DNA from: JAKFDK01 sp036676195
GTDB lineage: Bacteria; Bacillota; Sulfobacillia; Symbiobacteriales; ZC4RG38
DNA: 64,000 bases
NCBI GenBank assembly: GCA_036676195.1
Contig: JAKFDK010000040.1
Coordinates: 124,001 to 188,000, forward strand
Direction: 5' to 3'
Shown piece after piece: positions 60,525 to 64,000 of this stretch. How positions within the stretch are numbered: the stretch's first letter is position 1; the number at the start of each line of letters is the position of its first letter. Position numbers and translations under genes: made by a program. A model generated the notes under the pieces. That model ran no database searches. It had not been told where the DNA came from and saw only the letters and a program-made list of their open reading frames with translations.

Positions 60525-61085
60525 ATGTCTGCTACAGGCGTGGATGCCATTGGCGTGCTGGAAATCAGCAGCGTCGGCCGCGGCATCCTGGCGGCGGAAG
60601 CCATGCTGAAGCGGGCGGGCGTGACCTTGCGCATGAGCCGCCCGATTTGTCCGGGCAAACATATTACCATGGTGGAGGGGCCCCTGGCCGATATCACAGA
60701 TGCGGTGGCGGCGGGGGTTGAGAGTGCCGGCGACAGCCTGGTGGACAGCCTGATCCTGTCGCGGCCCCACCCCGGCCTGCTCCCGGCTCTGACCCAGACC
60801 AGCGGCGTCACCCACTTTCAGGCTCTGGGCATCATTGAATGCTTTACGCTTTGTGCCACCCTGAAGGCGGCCGACGCCGCGTCCAAACAGGCCGATGTGA
60901 CGCCCATTGAGGTCCGCCTGGGCATCATGATGGCCGGCAAGGGCTTTTTCACGCTGACCGGGGACGAGTCGGCGGTGCAGGAGGCCGTGAACGTGGCCAG
61001 GGCCGCGGTGGTGGCCGACGGCATGCTGGCCTCAGCGGTGGTGATTCCCCGGCCCCGGGAGGAACTCCTGACCTTCCTGGTTTAG
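60525..61085 (+). CDS. PduT-like BMC-T shell protein with pore cysteine
   Basis: 186-residue tandem BMC protein of the single-layer trimer type: AIGVLEISSVGRGILAAEAMLKRAGV and QALGIIECFTLCATLKAADAAS, ending VIPRPREELLTFL. The pore motif SRPICPGKH contains C42, matching the ICPGK segment of PduT whose Cys residues hold a 4Fe-4S cluster at the trimer axis. Beside the PduS-like protein it is probably an electron conduit through the shell. Confidence 0.93.
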   Translation: MSATGVDAIGVLEISSVGRGILAAEAMLKRAGVTLRMSRPICPGKHITMVEGPLADITDAVAAGVESAGDSLVDSLILSRPHPGLLPALTQTSGVTHFQALGIIECFTLCATLKAADAASKQADVTPIEVRLGIMMAGKGFFTLTGDESAVQEAVNVARAAVVADGMLASAVVIPRPREELLTFLV

Positions 61086-61100
61086 GTGAGGTGACCCGCC

Positions 61101-61478
61101 ATGCCCTTGTTGATTCATGCCGCCGACGTGGAAACGGTGCGCGTCCGCTGCAGCGGGACACTGCATGTACCCGCCGGCGCCGTAATTACACCGCTGGCCG
61201 CCGAACGGGCCAGGGACCTGGGCGTGCGGCTGGTGCGTGCAGGTGCAGAAGAAGGAGCGATGACCATGTGTCGTCCGGGGGACAGTTGTGGATGTCCCGG
61301 CTCGGCCGGGACGGCTGCCGGTGCACCGCCGGCCGGCATCACCGAGGCCCAGGTGCGGCGGGTGGTGTCCACGGTGATCCTCAAGGCCATGCCGGGTGAG
61401 TATTCGCCCGTGCTGGTGCGCCAGGTAACCGAACAGGTCATGCAGTGCCTGGCGGCCCAGACGGCGGCCGGCCGTTGA
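61101..61478 (+). CDS. Small microcompartment-associated protein of unknown function
   Basis: 125-residue protein ending the operon. The N-terminal part (VPAGAVITPLAAERARDLGVRLVRAG) has the VTPxAxxxAxxxGI-type segment seen in several BMC accessory proteins. A Cys-rich stretch, CRPGDSCGCPG, sits mid-protein. Two amphipathic C-terminal helices (TEAQVRRVVSTVILKAM and YSPVLVRQVTEQVMQCLAAQ) could be encapsulation or shell-binding helices. It is not PduL. GTGAGGTGA precedes the ATG, and it lies 15 bases after the PduT-like gene. Confidence 0.78.
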   Translation: MPLLIHAADVETVRVRCSGTLHVPAGAVITPLAAERARDLGVRLVRAGAEEGAMTMCRPGDSCGCPGSAGTAAGAPPAGITEAQVRRVVSTVILKAMPGEYSPVLVRQVTEQVMQCLAAQTAAGR

Positions 61479-61874
61479 AGCACTTCGGCTTAGGGGCACC
61501 GTGGGTGTCCGTTCGTGGAATGGACTGGATCTGAGCGCACGGTGGCGTCCGATCGGCACCACCGTGCGTAGCCGCGCCGGTATCAAGCTTACCGAAGTCG
61601 GGTAAAATAGAGAGGGAGGGGGAGTTGCTGCGGAAGCCCGCATCAGGTACGTACGGGACGCTTTGATCCGGTTCAGGGGAGAATAGACTGGATAAGAAAC
61701 CGGGTCACCTCCGTCAGGAGCACGGCCAGAACGACCTTGCGCGCCCAACGTGGCAGCACGGCGACTCACCTCCCTGGAAGGCTGAGTCTCCCCCTCACCC
61801 AAAGAATACCAGAACGTGTGTTCTTCTGGAACTGGGAACCGCTCGACAAAAATCGAGCGGTTCTGTCGAATCAA
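61479..61874. other. Gene-free region after the microcompartment operon
   Basis: No convincing gene. A hairpin at 61837-61862 (AACCGCTCGA with its complement, loop CAAAAA) has a close relative at 62742-62763. A GC-rich stem and T-run expected for the operon terminator were not clearly found before this point. Confidence 0.4.
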
Positions 61875-61906
61875 GGGCGCCGGTGGCCTGAACACCACCG
61901 GCGCCC
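61875..61906 (-). terminator. Terminator of the BON-domain gene
   Basis: A perfect 12-bp stem (GGGCGCCGGTGG with its complement, eight-base loop) lies 21 bases beyond the BON gene stop. The minus-strand tail is TTGATTC. Confidence 0.6.
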
Positions 61907-61927
61907 TCAGCATGCCAGCCACCCGAT

Positions 61928-62632
61928 CTAGTGGATCTCCTTACCGCCCCGGCCGGCGTGCACCTCTTCAACGTCAGGGTCAACCGGTAGCAGGGCATCC
62001 AACTTGTGGACCCCGTCCAGGTCCCTCAGCCGATGCTTGATACTCACAGCCTCCGCCTGACTGGCTACCAGGCCGCGGATGCAGAGGGTACCGGCATCAC
62101 ACCACACCGTGAAATTCCCCGGTTCGAGGCCCATCTGGGCCAGCGACCGCCGTGCTTGCCGCGCCACCAGCGCATCGTCGGAATCGTCGCCTTCCCCGAC
62201 CTTGATCCGGCTGCTCACTGCCGTAACGCCGGGTACACCCTGGGCCATGCGAATGGCTTCGGCTTCATCGGCTGCGGCGGGGACGTGGCCCACCAGAGTG
62301 ATGATGCCGCCCTCCACTTCGGCGCCCACTCCTTCAGTGCGCGCATTGCGCTCCATCCGCCTGACGATGGCCAGGCGCGTGGTCTTGTCGGTCCAGCGCT
62401 TCTCCCCGTGCACGGCCAGGTCGCTCTCGACCCGGGACACACCTGCCACCTGCCCGGCGATTTCTTCGGCCGCCCGGGCCTGAGACAGCGTATCCACGAT
62501 ACCCTGGAGCCGCACCGTGCCCCCCGCCCGTTCCTCCACCTGTACGTCCACGCCGGCGGAATCGGTGTTGGCCATCAGAGAGTCTTTCACCCGCTGGGCG
62601 AGCCGGCTGTCGTGTTCCCCGTTATGTGTCAC
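61928..62632 (-). CDS. Protein with three BON domains
   Basis: 234-residue protein without a signal peptide, built of three BON repeats at about 8-75, 82-150 and 158-225. Each has the pattern of a helix, then VxLxGxVxxxxxxxxAxxxAxxVxGVxxVxxxL, for example TVRLQGIVDTLSQARAAEEI and IITLVGHVPAAADEAEAI. BON domains bind membranes or small ligands and are common in osmotic-stress proteins such as OsmY. The lack of an export signal suggests a cytoplasmic role. The GTG start follows GGAGG by ten bases. Confidence 0.88.
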   Translation of the reverse strand: MTHNGEHDSRLAQRVKDSLMANTDSAGVDVQVEERAGGTVRLQGIVDTLSQARAAEEIAGQVAGVSRVESDLAVHGEKRWTDKTTRLAIVRRMERNARTEGVGAEVEGGIITLVGHVPAAADEAEAIRMAQGVPGVTAVSSRIKVGEGDDSDDALVARQARRSLAQMGLEPGNFTVWCDAGTLCIRGLVASQAEAVSIKHRLRDLDGVHKLDALLPVDPDVEEVHAGRGGKEIH

Positions 62633-62959
62633 GGTGGCTGTGCCTCCTTCACGGCTGTGTCACCTATAGTGTGCGTAGGCCGGGGCCGAGCTCACGCAAG
62701 AGATGGCTGATACCAAGACGCATGTTCTCCCGCGGGCAGAACCGCTCGACGAGAGTCGAGCGGCAGGGCACCACCACCCTCGCGGCCGCCGTAACGCTTG
62801 ACAGGCACGGCGGCGCAGGATGCGGCCGGCATCGAAACAGCCTGACCGGCGGGCCCTACGGTCGCGCAGTGCCAACGCGTACAAACCCGCGAACTCGTGC
62901 GCGGGTTTGTGCGTATGTATTCACGGAGGGAGCGCTGTTGAACGGAAGGGGGTGACAGC
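62633..62959. other. Gene-free region with two hairpins
   Basis: No convincing gene. It contains the hairpin 62742-62763 (CCGCTCGAC with its complement, loop GAGA), related to 61837-61862, and an 11-bp perfect stem at 62881-62910 (ACAAACCCGCG with its complement) just upstream of the microprotein gene, possibly its 5' leader. Confidence 0.45.
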
Positions 62960-63040
62960 ATGAGGCGACTGGGAGACGACCGGCTATTCTGGCTCGTTTT
63001 CCTGGCGCTCCTGCTGAAACTCCTCTCCCTTAATTTGTAA
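62960..63040 (+). CDS. 26-residue membrane microprotein
   Basis: A very short gene with a good ribosome binding site (GAAGGGGGTG) before the ATG. It encodes a charged start (MRRLGDDR) and one hydrophobic helix, FWLVFLALLLKLLSLNL, ending TAA. The layout resembles small single-helix membrane peptides of Firmicutes, but no named family is assigned. The hairpin leader upstream supports an independent transcript. Confidence 0.55.
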   Translation: MRRLGDDRLFWLVFLALLLKLLSLNL

Positions 63041-63454
63041 GGGGTGAGGAATACCTCACCTGCTCATGGCTAAACAACGGCTGCCCTCCGGCCCGGTGTG
63101 CTTGCACATCGGGCTTCCGTATTGTGTGCCCTGCGCTTGTCGACTATACCAGGTCCCAGACGTACCACATCTCGCTGAGGGCGCCCTGCACCCTCCCCTG
63201 GCGATGCCCTGGTCAGGGCCTCGACGATCTGCAGACTACGGTCGATGGAGTTGCATTTGGCCGTTCCTCAATCAGATGCAATGAGACTGCCGAGGTTTCA
63301 GAAAATAACCCCCCGTCGCCTTCTGGGTGGCGGGGAGTTTCTTGTGCTCCCAACCGCCCAGGGACTGGGACAGTGCCTATCAACCGGATCACTCGCCCCG
63401 CTGTGCCTTTGTGGGGGGCGCCCCTGCCCCAAGGTGTGGGCTTGCCGGGAGCCA
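63041..63454 (+). other. Mostly gene-free region with a terminator-like hairpin
   Basis: No gene is supported. A 10-bp stem with wobble pairs at 63311-63335 (CCCCGTCGCC, GGTGGCGGGG) followed by AGTTTCTTG resembles an intrinsic terminator on the plus strand. Confidence 0.35.
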
Positions 63455-63636
63455 GGCAGACGTTTGTGGAAGAAGGTAGTTGCTTGTTGGAAGATAGGCA
63501 GACGTTTGTGGAAGAAGGTAGTGGCTTGTTGGAAGATAGGCAGACGTTTGTAGAAGAAGGTGTGGGCTTGCCGGAAGATAGGCAGACGTTTGTGGAAGAA
63601 GGTGTGGGCTTGCCGGAAGCCAGGCAGACGTTTGTG
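63455..63636. repeat. 42-bp tandem repeat, four full copies plus a partial fifth
   Basis: Copies start at 63455, 63497, 63539, 63581 and 63623, each opening GGCAGACGTTTGT; the last is truncated. A half unit precedes the first. Copies differ at a few positions (for example TAGTGGCTTGTT versus TGTGGGCTTGCC). The period is a multiple of three and both strands stay open. In the plus frame each unit reads RQTFVEEGSGLLED or a variant; in one minus frame SSTNVCLSSGKPTP or a variant. Neither host frame has a convincing start or family, so coding status is open. Confidence 0.85.
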
Positions 63637-64000
63637 CCCGTTAGGCCTACGCAGCCACGGTAGCTCGCGACAGGCCCGAGACGGTGGCGGTGGCCAAAGC
63701 GCTGCTCCACGCCGGTATCGGACAGCCGGCCGATACCCGGCATGGAGTCCGACGCGGCGAGACTAATGACCGTTCTGCAACACATGGACAAATATCCCAA
63801 GGGGACCCCCAGGTTGCTTTCTGCTTCATCGGGCCATACCTGCCACCGGTTGCTCGGCCGCCCGGCAGAGGGCTCTCCACCGGCTTCAGTTCCCGCCGAA
63901 CTGGCGGTACTGCGCATCTCCCCGGCCAGGGACCGCAGGTTCCTAAATCCTCAACATCCCGGAGGATTAGGGTCGCGAGAATTGAACTATTGGAATCAGT
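63637..64000. other. Window end, no supported gene
   Basis: A plus-strand frame opens at ATG 63742 and runs off the end, but it lacks a clear ribosome binding site and recognisable motifs. A minus-strand frame across the repeat is also unconvincing. Confidence 0.3.

Noticed and set aside
49178..61478. Classical ethanolamine (Eut) or propanediol (Pdu) compartment
   Set aside because: No EutBC ammonia-lyase, B12 diol dehydratase, glycyl-radical enzyme, EutT/PduO or reactivase is present, although PduS, PduT and BMC-P relatives are.
63455..63636. Regular repeats suggesting a CRISPR array
   Set aside because: Copies are directly adjacent with a 42-base period and no unique spacers, and no cas genes are nearby. 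It is a simple tandem repeat.
63213..63917. 234-codon minus-strand frame spanning the tandem repeat
   Set aside because: No family match and no clear start. The repeat keeps several frames open, so length alone is not evidence.
63742..64000. Plus-strand frame running off the window end
   Set aside because: It lacks a ribosome binding site and motifs, and its end is outside the window, so it cannot be supported.

Overview
The window is a GC-rich bacterial chromosome segment. Strong AGGAGG-type ribosome binding sites, frequent GTG and TTG starts, GerMN-domain and lipoprotein genes, a lipoprotein-type nitrous oxide reductase and TTGACA/TATAAT promoters point to a high-GC Firmicute, possibly Symbiobacterium-like. 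That placement is an inference from gene content. No rRNA, tRNA, CRISPR array or intact insertion sequence was seen.

Layout. 1-8.0 kb: a two-component system (kinase end, NarL-type regulator, a receiver-only protein with Glu at the phosphorylation site) leads into a clade II-like nitrous oxide reductase operon, nosZ-nosB-nosD-nosF-nosY-nosL plus a lipoprotein cytochrome c. 8.1-10.3 kb: an MDR oxidoreductase and a THUMP-type RNA methyltransferase. 10.5-13.5 kb: a vWA protein, PP2C phosphatase and Ser/Thr kinase, the layout of the TerY-P triad. 13.5-17.6 kb: an unrecognised protein, a cyclopropane fatty acid synthase and an acyl-CoA synthetase. 17.9-22.6 kb (minus strand): a sulfur/selenium-type operon (CcdA-like, GerMN, cysteine desulfurase-like, DUF3343, YedE split in two). 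22.8-30 kb: small membrane proteins, a DUF302 gene under a CsoR/CstR-like operator, a subtilase, glutamate dehydrogenase and a DUF2254-like protein.

30.3-33 kb is a decay zone. An FTR1 iron permease under a Fur box has lost its middle, and an ABC ATPase and its permease have lost the Walker A end and internal segments. 33-47 kb holds a diguanylate cyclase, DedA, hydroxyacid dehydrogenase, M16 peptidase, Nudix enzyme, a repeat protein and a four-gene signalling operon (HD-GYP, hybrid kinase, receiver, kinase).

The most notable region is 47.4-61.5 kb. A sigma-54 activator precedes a near-consensus -24/-12 promoter and a 13-gene co-directional operon for a bacterial microcompartment (BMC). It encodes an amine/amino acid permease, a glutamine-synthetase-like ligase, a three-part glutamate-synthase-like enzyme resembling N-methylglutamate synthase (MgsABC), shell proteins (BMC-P, BMC-H, two BMC-T), an opine-dehydrogenase-family enzyme with an N-terminal encapsulation-peptide-like helix, an acylating aldehyde dehydrogenase and a PduS-like flavo/Fe-S protein. 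I infer a metabolosome in which a primary amine is gamma-glutamylated, converted to an N-alkylglutamate, and oxidised in the shell to glutamate plus an aldehyde, which becomes an acyl-CoA. I do not know of a characterised system with this combination.

61.5-64 kb carries a three-BON-domain protein flanked by two similar hairpins, a 26-residue membrane microprotein and a 42-bp tandem repeat.
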